From NCBI RefSeq assembly GCF_009183415.1, contig NZ_WEHU01000012.1:1-64000 (forward strand): a stretch of 64,000 nt of DNA, in the 5' to 3' direction. Of this stretch, positions 38,459 through 46,350 are shown piece after piece. The notes under the pieces were generated by a model. That model saw only the letters and a list, made by a program, of their open reading frames with translations. It ran no database searches and was not told the origin of the DNA. Each line of letters opens with the position of its first letter. The stretch's first letter is position 1. The translations under genes and the position numbers were made by a program. Source of the DNA: Bacillus sp. B1-b2. Its GTDB lineage: Bacteria > Bacillota > Bacilli > Bacillales > Cytobacillaceae.

Positions 38459-39553
38459 ATGAAAAAGTTGAAATTCGGAATAATAGGTTGTGGAGGAATT
38501 GCCAATACAAAACATTTGCCTGCATTAGCAAAATTGAAAGATAAAGTAGAAATTGTAGCCTTCTGTGATGTTATCTTGGAACGTGCTGAAAAGGCAGCTG
38601 CTGAATATGGTGTAGAAAACTCTTTAGTAACGGAAGATTATAAAGAAGTATTAAAAGATGAGTCTATTGATGTTATACATGTTTTAACACCAAATATCTC
38701 TCATTCATTTATTACAGTAGATTCATTAGAAGCTGGAAAACATGTAATGTGTGAAAAACCAATGGCAATTAATTATGAAGAAGGAAAGAAAATGTTAGAT
38801 GCGGCAAAACGGACAGGAAAGAAATTAACAATTGGATATCAAAATAGATTTAGAGCAGATTCTCTAGCAACTTATGATGCTTGTCAAAAAGGTGAATTAG
38901 GTGAAGTTTACTTTGCTAAAGCACATGCTGTACGTCGTAAAGGTGTTCCAACTTGGGGAGTATTTCCTGATAAAGAAAAGCAAGGTGGAGGGACATTAAT
39001 TGATATTGGTACACATGCACTGGATCTTACACTTTGGTATATGGACAATTATAAGCCTAAAACAGTATTAGGTTCTACTTATGCAAAACTAAAAAACAAT
39101 CCAGAGGCTAATATGTTCGGTCCTTGGAACCCAGAAACATTTGAAACGGAAGATTCTGCATTTGGTCTTATTAAAATGGAAAATGGTGCTACGATTTTCT
39201 TGGAAGCAGCATGGGCATTAAATATGATTAATCCAAAAGAAGCTCAAGTTACACTATGCGGTACAGAGGGTGGAGCGGAGATGTTTGGCCAGGCATTTAT
39301 TGATAGAGGTTATGTGGTATTCAATAAAGCTGCACATAACCAGTTGGAAGAAACGAAGCCTTCTGATGCTGGCGGTGTATTTGGATTCGAAGGTGGAAAA
39401 TTAGAGCAACGTGATGCAGAAGCTATTCAATGGGTAGATGCAATTATAAATGATACTGAGCCCTTAGTAAAACCTGAACAAGCCTTAGTAGTTACTCAGA
39501 TTCTAGAAGCAATTTATAAATCTGCAGAAACTGGTAAAGTAGTGGAACTATAA
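38459..39553 (+). CDS. Gfo/Idh/MocA dehydrogenase, candidate glycoside 3-oxidase (second)
   Basis: 364 residues with GIIGCGGIANTKHLPAL, catalytic Lys100 in CEKP, and Asp182/His186 in IDIGTHALD. The stretch AVRRKGVPTWGVFPDKE and the length resemble DgpA-type enzymes, which oxidise the C3 hydroxyl of C-glycosides before deglycosylation. It is the first gene of the operon that continues with the deglycosidase-like pair, which supports this role. Direct proof is lacking. Confidence 0.87.
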   Translation: MKKLKFGIIGCGGIANTKHLPALAKLKDKVEIVAFCDVILERAEKAAAEYGVENSLVTEDYKEVLKDESIDVIHVLTPNISHSFITVDSLEAGKHVMCEKPMAINYEEGKKMLDAAKRTGKKLTIGYQNRFRADSLATYDACQKGELGEVYFAKAHAVRRKGVPTWGVFPDKEKQGGGTLIDIGTHALDLTLWYMDNYKPKTVLGSTYAKLKNNPEANMFGPWNPETFETEDSAFGLIKMENGATIFLEAAWALNMINPKEAQVTLCGTEGGAEMFGQAFIDRGYVVFNKAAHNQLEETKPSDAGGVFGFEGGKLEQRDAEAIQWVDAIINDTEPLVKPEQALVVTQILEAIYKSAETGKVVEL

Positions 39554-39569
39554 GAAGGAGGGGATCATT

Positions 39570-40571
39570 ATGGCAAGAATTAAAAGAGCTGTAAGTCTTT
39601 ACAGTTATCAAGATGAATATGTACGTGGCAAATTAAATCTCGAAGATTGCATGAAGGAATTAAGTGAATTAGGGGTAGAAGGTGTAGAAATTATTAGTGA
39701 TCAGATGTTGAAAAATGCACCTTTTGTTTCTGAGGAAGATATTAAAGATTTTAGACATTTAGTTCGAAAATACCAAGTAGACCCTGTATGTAATGATATA
39801 TTCATTAACACAAATTTATATAAAAATCGAGAAAGAACGCAGAGTGAAAATCTAGATCAACTAAAAGATGAGATACGTTTAGCACATAAATTAGGCATAA
39901 AATTAATTCGTTTAGTTTCAGCTACTCCTGCAGATATTATAGAAGCTGCCATACCATTATGTGAAGAATTAGATGTAGCAATAGCTCAGGAAATCCACGC
40001 AGGAATGGGTTTTGATCATCCAAAGACAAAAGCATATATAGATATCATGCTGAAGTTGAAATCTCCTTATTGTGGTTTAGTTGTTGATACAGGTATCTTC
40101 TGCAAAAAACATCCGAGAGTATCAACTGCATTCTTTAAAGATCAAGGATTGTCGGAAGAAATTGCAGAATATATTGATTCCATTTTTGAAGCTGGATCAG
40201 ATCCACGTGGGAAAAGCTCAGAAGACGTATTACCAGAGAATATTCGCCAAGCAATTAAGTCTGGAACAGATAGAATGTATTTATTATTCTCAGATGGCTA
40301 TGAACAAAATGACTTCTCTGTCATGGATGAATACATGCCTTATATCTATCACTTTCATGGAAAGTTCTTTGAAATAATGGAAGATGGCACGGAATATTCC
40401 ATTCCTTATAAGGAGTTAATTGACTACTTAAAAGCGAAGAATTATAACGGATATATAGCAAGTGAGTACGAAGGTGGACGTTTTGCTTTACCAGGAATAG
40501 AGGTAGATGCTGTATCTCAAGTACGCAAACATCAGGAATTATTAAAACAATGCATTGAAGGAGTTGAATAA
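39570..40571 (+). CDS. TIM-barrel protein, candidate C-glycoside deglycosidase alpha subunit
   Basis: 333 residues, xylose-isomerase-like barrel beginning VSLYSYQDEY. Putative metal ligands are Glu141, Asp173, His263 (or 261) and Glu299, with His143 next to Glu141 (QEIHAG) placed as a general base. Known C-glycoside deglycosidases (DgpBC, CarBC, CGD enzymes) pair such a barrel with a small beta subunit of the type encoded 3 bases downstream. Proposed reaction: after oxidation at C3, elimination of the aglycone from the sugar's C1. Cleavage of O-linked 3-keto-glycosides is an alternative. Confidence 0.8.
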   Translation: MARIKRAVSLYSYQDEYVRGKLNLEDCMKELSELGVEGVEIISDQMLKNAPFVSEEDIKDFRHLVRKYQVDPVCNDIFINTNLYKNRERTQSENLDQLKDEIRLAHKLGIKLIRLVSATPADIIEAAIPLCEELDVAIAQEIHAGMGFDHPKTKAYIDIMLKLKSPYCGLVVDTGIFCKKHPRVSTAFFKDQGLSEEIAEYIDSIFEAGSDPRGKSSEDVLPENIRQAIKSGTDRMYLLFSDGYEQNDFSVMDEYMPYIYHFHGKFFEIMEDGTEYSIPYKELIDYLKAKNYNGYIASEYEGGRFALPGIEVDAVSQVRKHQELLKQCIEGVE

Positions 40572-40574
40572 GTC

Positions 40575-40970
40575 ATGTTTGATAATTATGTGTTGAAAGA
40601 TAATACTCTAAGTAATGTTGTGAAAGATGATGAAGTTATTGGTTATCAAGTGCAGACATTTATTACGTATTATCGAGGTATTCCATTATCCATGGTTCAT
40701 GATATCCAAATTGAGTTGGACGATCAACCAGTAGAAAGAGAGAAAATTGCATTCTCTCCAGATGGAGAAACTTTCTTTACATTAGATGAAATGGAAACGG
40801 TAACTACTTATAAATGGGAGTATGGAGATCCAGGAACTATCTTTGTTAAACAACCAGGTGGTTTATCGGAAGGAAAACACAAAGTTAAACTTACACAAGT
40901 CTCTAGGGTGCCATATATTCCAGTACCATTCTCTGGAACAAGAACATTAGAAATGGAAGTCCTTAAATAA
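40575..40970 (+). CDS. Candidate C-glycoside deglycosidase beta subunit (DUF6379)
   Basis: 131 residues, beta-rich, with the family hallmark TYYRGIPLSMVHDIQ and later PGGLSEGKHKVK and PYIPVPFSGT. These match the small subunit of C-glycoside deglycosidases as I know it (DgpB/CarC/CGD beta). In solved family members it covers the active site of the barrel subunit. It starts 3 bases after the barrel gene and is followed at 16 bases by another dehydrogenase. This small gene is the best diagnostic marker in the cluster. Confidence 0.82.
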   Translation: MFDNYVLKDNTLSNVVKDDEVIGYQVQTFITYYRGIPLSMVHDIQIELDDQPVEREKIAFSPDGETFFTLDEMETVTTYKWEYGDPGTIFVKQPGGLSEGKHKVKLTQVSRVPYIPVPFSGTRTLEMEVLK

Positions 40971-40986
40971 AAAGGAGCTGTAATTC

Positions 40987-42039
40987 ATGTTATATGTTGG
41001 AATTATTGGTTACGGATTTATGGGGCATTGTCACAAAGATATGCTTAGCGAACTTGATTATGCCGAGGTAGTTGGTGTGTACGATATAGAAGCTAAACAG
41101 ACAGAAGATATTCAAGAAGAGATTAAAGTTTTTGATTCATTAGAGGAATTGCTATCAAATTCATTAATAAATACAGTCATTATTGCTGTTCCTAACCATC
41201 TTCATTTAGAAATGGTAAAGAAAAGTGCTGAGTACGGGAAAGATATCATTTGTGAGAAACCTGCAGCAATGAATGTAGAAGAATTTGATCAAATGGTAGA
41301 AGTTACAAAAGAAGCGAATGTTCGATTTACTATTCATCACCAAAGGCGATGGGATAAAGATTATCAAACTGCTAAAAAGGTTTACAAAGAACAGGCTTTA
41401 GGAGATGTCTATACCATAAAGTCAACCCTCTATGGGTTTAATGGAAATATGCATGATTGGCATGTATTTCCTGAGTATGGTGGAGGGATGTTATATGATT
41501 GGGGCGTTCATCTAATTGATCAGTTACTAAATTTAGTTGATTCAGAGATTGTTTCCGTCTTTGCTGATATTAAGAATGTCATTAACAAAGACGTGGATGA
41601 TTACTTCCATATCATAATTAAATTTGCTAATGGAATTACGGGTCAACTAGAGTTAGGTACCTATTATCTGTCTACAAAAGAGAAGTGGTTTGAGCGTCAC
41701 TGGTTTATTGGTGGAGATAAAGGGAGCTTAAATATTGACGGATTCAATATAGAAGGAAATATCACTAGAACTTCTCAACTTCTAAAGAATGTACCTGGAA
41801 AAATTACCATGTCTTATGCAGGACCGACTCGCTCGTTTGGACCTCCTCCTGAAGGCCGTTTAGTAACTGAAGAATTACCAGAGGTACAAACCGAACATCG
41901 AATGTTCTTTGATAATTATTATCGAGCTTTTCAAGGGAAAGAAGAGTTAGAGATAAAACCTGAACAGATTAGAAAAGTTTTAAAAGTAATGGAACTGGCT
42001 AGAGAATCTGCACAAACAATGAAATCAGTAGAGTATTAG
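40987..42039 (+). CDS. Gfo/Idh/MocA dehydrogenase (third)
   Basis: 350 residues: GIIGYGFMGHCHKDML, catalytic Lys91 in CEKP, GGGMLYDWGVHLIDQ. It differs from the other two in this cluster and ends in a Pro-rich loop (FGPPPEGRL). Last gene of the operon; AAAGGAG precedes the ATG. It may reduce the released keto-sugar back to a normal sugar, or act on another position. Inference. Confidence 0.87.
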   Translation: MLYVGIIGYGFMGHCHKDMLSELDYAEVVGVYDIEAKQTEDIQEEIKVFDSLEELLSNSLINTVIIAVPNHLHLEMVKKSAEYGKDIICEKPAAMNVEEFDQMVEVTKEANVRFTIHHQRRWDKDYQTAKKVYKEQALGDVYTIKSTLYGFNGNMHDWHVFPEYGGGMLYDWGVHLIDQLLNLVDSEIVSVFADIKNVINKDVDDYFHIIIKFANGITGQLELGTYYLSTKEKWFERHWFIGGDKGSLNIDGFNIEGNITRTSQLLKNVPGKITMSYAGPTRSFGPPPEGRLVTEELPEVQTEHRMFFDNYYRAFQGKEELEIKPEQIRKVLKVMELARESAQTMKSVEY

Positions 42040-42099
42040 AAGGCTGACTCTTTTATTAAATAGAGGTACTTTTTATAATGAAGTTTCGATTTTGTAAAA

Positions 42100-42145
42100 T
42101 AAGTGGCACTCAGATTATGAAAATAACTGGGTGCCATTTTGTATA
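42100..42145 (+). terminator. Terminator of the deglycosidase operon
   Basis: TGGCACTCAG pairs with CTGGGTGCCA (one G-T pair) and runs into TTTTGTAT. Confidence 0.88.
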
Positions 42146-42558
42146 TCTAGTAGTCTAATAAAAACTATAGGAATGAATTTTATGAACAGATTAATTATTG
42201 CGTAATCTTTTTTAAACCCTGTAGCTGGTTCATTTATTTCCAGAGAAAATGAATAAATGGATATTACTACTAAGTGAAAAAGTAGGAAGTGATAGTAAGC
42301 AAGATGTATTAAAATGAAAGCGTAATCAAACTAGTGTCATCTACTTGATTACTTTATTAAGTATAAAAGTAATCAAGTACCGAATTCACATTCTAAAGGG
42401 GGATCATCAATATAATTATGTGCTTGGATACCAAAGAAAAAAGGTGAATAATTACAAGGGAAATAAAAGCGTTTTAGTATGCTTTAAATTCTAATCGGAT
42501 GAAATGAGAGATGTAAAAGATAAGTGAATCTAAAAGAATTAATAAGGAGTGTTTTATA
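42146..42558. promoter_or_regulatory. Leader of the GPH transporter gene
   Basis: Gene-free. It contains the three-arm element described separately and a weak cre-like stretch (AAAAGCGTTTTAGT, about 42467). AAGGAG precedes the transporter ATG. Confidence 0.5.
42322..42379 (+). promoter_or_regulatory. Three-arm alternative hairpin
   Basis: Arm 2 (TACTTGATTACTTT, 42342-42355) can pair with arm 1 (GTAATCAA, 42322-42329) or with arm 3 (AAAGTAATCAAGTA, 42366-42379; 14-bp perfect). The two pairings exclude each other. No T tract follows arm 3, so this may be an operator set rather than an attenuator. Confidence 0.45.
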
Positions 42559-43947
42559 ATGGATAATAAGGCAGAGATCATCTCAATACCAAAGACGCAA
42601 GTTAATGGCAAAAAAATGAGTCTGATAGAAAAAATGAGTTATGGCAGCGGTGATTTTGCTTCGAATATGATCTGGGGATTAGTGGGAAGTTTTTTATTAT
42701 ACTTTTATACAGATGTTACATTAGTACCGGTTGCAGCAGCAGGTACATTGCTACTTGTTACAAGAATTTTAGATGCAATCATAGATCCTGTTATTGGTGG
42801 ATTTATTGATCGAACTAATTCGAAATGGGGCAGGACTAAGCCATATATTATTTTTGGGATACTACCTTTATGTTTTTTTTATGTATTAACGTTTACATCC
42901 TTTGATTTTTCAGATTCAGGCAAGATTATTTATGCATATATTACATTTATTATTACGGGGCTCTTATATTCTGTTGTAAACATTCCTTACGGCGCACTAA
43001 TGCCTTTAATGACAAGAGATTCAAGTGAAAAAAACCAACTATCGAGTTTCCGAATGGGTGGTATGGCAATAGGAAATACATTAGTGGCAGCATGTACAAT
43101 GCCATTGGTGGGAGCATTTGGCCAAGGTGACGAGCAAAGAGGTTTCTTCTTCACAGCAATTATTTATTCAATTTTAGGAATTATAGCTTTTACATTAATC
43201 ATTAAAAACTGTAAAGAGCGATATGTGGAAGTTATAGCTCCATCTAAAGAGAAGCAAAGTTTAAGAAATACTTATAAAAGTGCTTTTAAAAATACTCCTT
43301 GGGTATCTACCATGTTGTTCTCATTATTACTATTTATTAAGATTGGCGCAGTTGTATCTATAACAATTTATTACTGTATACAAGTATTGGGTAATCCTGC
43401 AATGGTTTCAATTCTGTTGCCATTATTATATGTTTCAATGTTGGTATCAGCTGCCATAACAACACCTGTTCTGAATAAATTTGGACATAGAAAAGGTAAT
43501 ATTCTAACACTAGGAATCTTTATTGCTGGAATGTGCATACTGCCGTTTTTCTCTAGCCAAACAGCCATTTTTGTAACCGTTTACTTCATAGTTAATGTAT
43601 TCAATGGAATAGGTGCAGGATCGGTTTTTGGAATGACAGCAGACTCTGTAGACTATAATGAGTGGAAGTTTGGTATGCGTTCTGAAGGAACCTTATATGC
43701 TGGTTACAGCTTTGCTACTAAAGTTGGAATGGCAATTGGTGGAGCTGTAGTTGGATATTTATTGGCTCTTGTTGGATATAATGCAGAGAATGTAAGTGGA
43801 TTTGCTAAAAGCTCTATTAATTTTAGTTACTTCTTTATTCCTATTTTGATAAGTATCCTGCAAATCATCGCTATTTCATTTTATAAGCTGGATAGCATTC
43901 ATAAGGATATCGTTGCAGAATTAGAAGAGAAAAGGATACAATCTTAA
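42559..43947 (+). CDS. GPH-family sugar:cation symporter
   Basis: 462 residues, about 12 membrane segments, with GPH-family hallmarks MSYGSGDFASNMIWGL, DAIIDPVIGGFIDRT and WGRTKPYIIFG. Members import glycosides, pentosides and hexuronides with Na+ or H+. No other importer lies in this cluster, so it is the likely entry route for the intact glycoside that the upstream genes process. It has its own long leader. Confidence 0.92.
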   Translation: MDNKAEIISIPKTQVNGKKMSLIEKMSYGSGDFASNMIWGLVGSFLLYFYTDVTLVPVAAAGTLLLVTRILDAIIDPVIGGFIDRTNSKWGRTKPYIIFGILPLCFFYVLTFTSFDFSDSGKIIYAYITFIITGLLYSVVNIPYGALMPLMTRDSSEKNQLSSFRMGGMAIGNTLVAACTMPLVGAFGQGDEQRGFFFTAIIYSILGIIAFTLIIKNCKERYVEVIAPSKEKQSLRNTYKSAFKNTPWVSTMLFSLLLFIKIGAVVSITIYYCIQVLGNPAMVSILLPLLYVSMLVSAAITTPVLNKFGHRKGNILTLGIFIAGMCILPFFSSQTAIFVTVYFIVNVFNGIGAGSVFGMTADSVDYNEWKFGMRSEGTLYAGYSFATKVGMAIGGAVVGYLLALVGYNAENVSGFAKSSINFSYFFIPILISILQIIAISFYKLDSIHKDIVAELEEKRIQS

Positions 43948-44129
43948 CCGGTATAACTTTTTGAGTAATTATAAGATCAAATACCTTCATTAGAAGGGGC
44001 TTGTTGTATTTAAGAAAATTCACTAGTACTTATTGTAGAAATTATATCTTGCCTTCTTAAATTTATGGTGCAGATAATGATATCATAAGATCCTTCTTTT
44101 TTGGAAAACTAAAATTGGAGGTGAGTACA

Positions 44130-44261
44130 ATGGCAAAAACAAAAGCAGATCCATCAACAATTGGTTTAAATTCATCTCAAGTAGAAGGACAAGGGACTAC
44201 TACAAGAGAGACAGGTAGTAAGAAGGAAGATTCTTCAAGAAATAAACAAAAACGTTCTTAG
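44130..44261 (+). CDS. 43-residue hydrophilic protein, possible small spore protein
   Basis: MAKTKADPSTIGLNSSQVEG at the start, then Gln/Thr/Lys/Ser-rich sequence and a basic tail; no hydrophobic segment, no Cys or Trp. GGAGGTGAG precedes the ATG and a strong terminator follows, so it is a real single-gene unit. Composition resembles minor small acid-soluble spore proteins, but I cannot name a family. Confidence 0.7.
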   Translation: MAKTKADPSTIGLNSSQVEGQGTTTRETGSKKEDSSRNKQKRS

Positions 44262-44269
44262 TATGAAAG

Positions 44270-44306
44270 AAAACAGGTGGAGATTTCACAATCCACCTGT
44301 TTTTTT
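44270..44306 (+). terminator. Terminator of the 43-residue protein gene
   Basis: AACAGGTGGA pairs with TCCACCTGTT around GATTTCACAA, then TTTTTG. Confidence 0.93.
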
Positions 44307-44441
44307 GAGTCATTTTTTGCATAATTACTAAAAAAACCTAGAGATGTATTCTAACGGGTTCCGTTGAGAGAGGGAAAACCTTAAATCCCACCCCACTTAG
44401 CAGCAGAAATAACGATGTAAATAGCACTATATTTAACAGTA

Positions 44442-44474
44442 AAAAACCCAGAGTACTAATGACTCTGGGTTTTT
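44442..44474 (-). terminator. Terminator inside the element
   Basis: AAAAACCCAGAGT pairs with ACTCTGGGTTTTT around ACTAATG. On the minus strand it lies downstream of the small membrane-protein gene. It could work in both directions. Confidence 0.85.
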
Positions 44475-44526
44475 ATGTCTTTAATAACTTCTTATTCCGT
44501 TAAAGTCCCCGCTAGTTGAACATCAA

Positions 44527-44781
44527 TTACGGCATAGAAGTAACCGCTAAATGTATTAAACCTGTTACTATAAGCAAAAACACCATAAAGGATGTTGAAT
44601 ATAACATAAGTTTCCTCATAATCTCTTTTTCTTTTATCTTCTTAAAAGCAATAAAACCTAACAAAATCGATATCAACCATACCATTACTCCCCACAGAGA
44701 AAATAAATATGGTGAATTTGCTACCCAAAATACGGTAACGAGTAAGTAAAAAAGCATCAAAGTCCAAACTAATCCTTTCAT
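44527..44781 (-). CDS. Small three-helix membrane protein, passenger of the element
   Basis: 84 residues with three predicted membrane segments (about 5-22, 27-46 and 58-78) separated by a basic loop FKKIKEKEIMRK. GGGGAGAG precedes the ATG and a terminator follows, so it looks like a functional unit. It lies wholly inside the inverted repeats of the mobile-element candidate. No family recognised. Confidence 0.65.
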   Translation of the reverse strand: MKGLVWTLMLFYLLVTVFWVANSPYLFSLWGVMVWLISILLGFIAFKKIKEKEIMRKLMLYSTSFMVFLLIVTGLIHLAVTSMP

Positions 44782-44962
44782 CTCTCTCTCCCCAATATGA
44801 AATTTTAAATTTCCACTCTTGTTGAATAATCCTCCCCTTTAATGGAATATCCTTTATTTACAATTGTATCACACAATTCCTCAATAGAAGCTGATATCCA
44901 CAAGAACAGGATGCGGATTGACAAGTCATTTAACACCCTAATTAGCACCTCATTTTTTAGCT

Positions 44963-44980
44963 GTACAATAATTATTGTAC
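44963..44980. repeat. Perfect 18-bp palindrome inside the element
   Basis: GTACAATAATTATTGTAC is its own reverse complement. Inverted AGCACCT/AGGTGCT copies flank it (44944, 44994 and 45005), and a further stem GCAGG...CCTGC follows at 45058-45090. This could be a replication or transposition-related structure or an operator. Confidence 0.6.
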
Positions 44981-45258
44981 GCTTGTTAATTAAGGTGCTA
45001 TTTGAGGTGCTTATTCACCCCGAAATTGTATAAAAACATTGATATAACAACAAATAAAGCAGGTCTAATTCTTCTGCGAATTAGCCTGCTATTTATAATG
45101 CTATTTGCTATTTTCTCTCCCTAAACGGAACCCCTTAGATGTATTCCATGTGTTTTTATATACTCTCTCTTTCTTTGATGATATATTGGAAAAAATAATA
45201 TAAGAGACGTTATTGAATATGTCATGATGATTATAATTATATTGAAAGGAGAGCGAAA

Positions 45259-46236
45259 ATGAAACTAAGTGTTCTAGATCAATCTGTCATTAGCATGGGG
45301 GCATCTGCTCAAGAAACTTTACAAAATACAGTCAAATTGGCACAAATAACAGAGGAGCTTGGCTATGTTCGTTTTTGGGTGGCAGAGCACCATAATACAG
45401 ACGGAATAGCGGGTACATCACCTGAAATTCTTATTGCTCATATAGCCTCTAAAACAAGCAAAATAAAAATAGGATCTGGCGGAGTATTATTGCCACAATA
45501 TAGTCCATATAAGGTAGCTGAAAATTTCAAGCTATTAGAAGCTTTATTCCCAGGTAGAATTAACTTAGGAATAGGCAGATCTCCAGGAGGAAATGCAGAA
45601 ACCCGTTTGGCACTAACTGATGGGCTTCGTAAAAGCCTGAATGAGTTTCCAAGACAATTAAAGGATTTGCAAGGCTATTTGCATAATAATCAAGAAACGA
45701 ATGAAGTGATAGCCTATCCAATAACAAATACAGTTCCAGACGTTTGGTTACTTGGTGTTACCCATAGAGGTGCAAGGGTAGCAGCAGAAAATGGAACTGC
45801 TTTTACATTCGGTCATTTTATTGCTCCAGCAAATGGGAAGAGAGCTATAGAATATTATTATGAGCATTTCCAAGCTTCTCAAACATTAAATAAGCCTAGA
45901 GCAAATATCTGTATCTTTATTATTTGTGCAGAAACAATGGAGAAGGCAGAAGAACTCGCGCTGAGTCAGGATCTGTGGTTGTTAGCTATTTCAAAGGGAA
46001 AAAGCACAAAGATACTTAGTACAGAAGATGCAAAGAAAACTATACTTATAGAACAAGATCATAAAATAATAAAAGAGAATAGAAAAAGAATGATCGTAGG
46101 AACAAAGCAAAAAGTAAAAGCGGATTTAATGCACCTTAGTGAGTATTATCAGACAGATGAATTTATGGTTATCACAAATGTATACTCGTTTGAAGATAAA
46201 ATACAAAGTTATAGATTATTGGCAGAGCTATTTTAA
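45259..46236 (+). CDS. Luciferase-like (LLM) flavin-dependent monooxygenase
   Basis: 325 residues, TIM-barrel luciferase-like protein: MKLSVLDQSVISMGASAQET start, RFWVAEHHNTDGIAGTSPE, GSGGVLLPQYSPYKVAENF and GIGRSPGG are typical of the MsnO8-type subgroup. It would use reduced flavin from a separate reductase. GGAGAG precedes the ATG. Single gene; substrate unknown. Confidence 0.9.
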   Translation: MKLSVLDQSVISMGASAQETLQNTVKLAQITEELGYVRFWVAEHHNTDGIAGTSPEILIAHIASKTSKIKIGSGGVLLPQYSPYKVAENFKLLEALFPGRINLGIGRSPGGNAETRLALTDGLRKSLNEFPRQLKDLQGYLHNNQETNEVIAYPITNTVPDVWLLGVTHRGARVAAENGTAFTFGHFIAPANGKRAIEYYYEHFQASQTLNKPRANICIFIICAETMEKAEELALSQDLWLLAISKGKSTKILSTEDAKKTILIEQDHKIIKENRKRMIVGTKQKVKADLMHLSEYYQTDEFMVITNVYSFEDKIQSYRLLAELF

Positions 46237-46350
46237 TCAAAATATAAGTGGTTTTGGTAGTAAGGCTTGGTAAATGTTTAGAATAGTTTTCATTCATTTG
46301 TTTAAAATAAGAAATAAAAATAATATCTTAATGCTGAAAGGAGTTCAAAA

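Larger units (their letters stand above)
44342..45146. mobile_element. Non-autonomous element with terminal inverted repeats and target duplication
   Basis: The direct repeat AGATGTATTC stands at 44342-44351 and 45137-45146. Just inside are inverted ends: TAACGGGTTCCGTT at the left and TAAGGGGTTCCGTT (minus strand) at the right, 13 of 14 identical, with similarity continuing into an AG-rich stretch ending GAAAA. The element of about 785 bp carries one small gene and hairpins but no transposase. By structure it resembles the mobile insertion cassettes or MITEs described in Bacillus, moved by a transposase encoded elsewhere. The A at 45137 may belong to repeat or end, so the duplication is 9 or 10 bp. 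Confidence 0.72.

Noticed and set aside
42463-42476. cre box before the GPH symporter
   Set aside because: AAAAGCGTTTTAGT keeps the central CG but lacks the outer TG and CA, too weak to list as a site.
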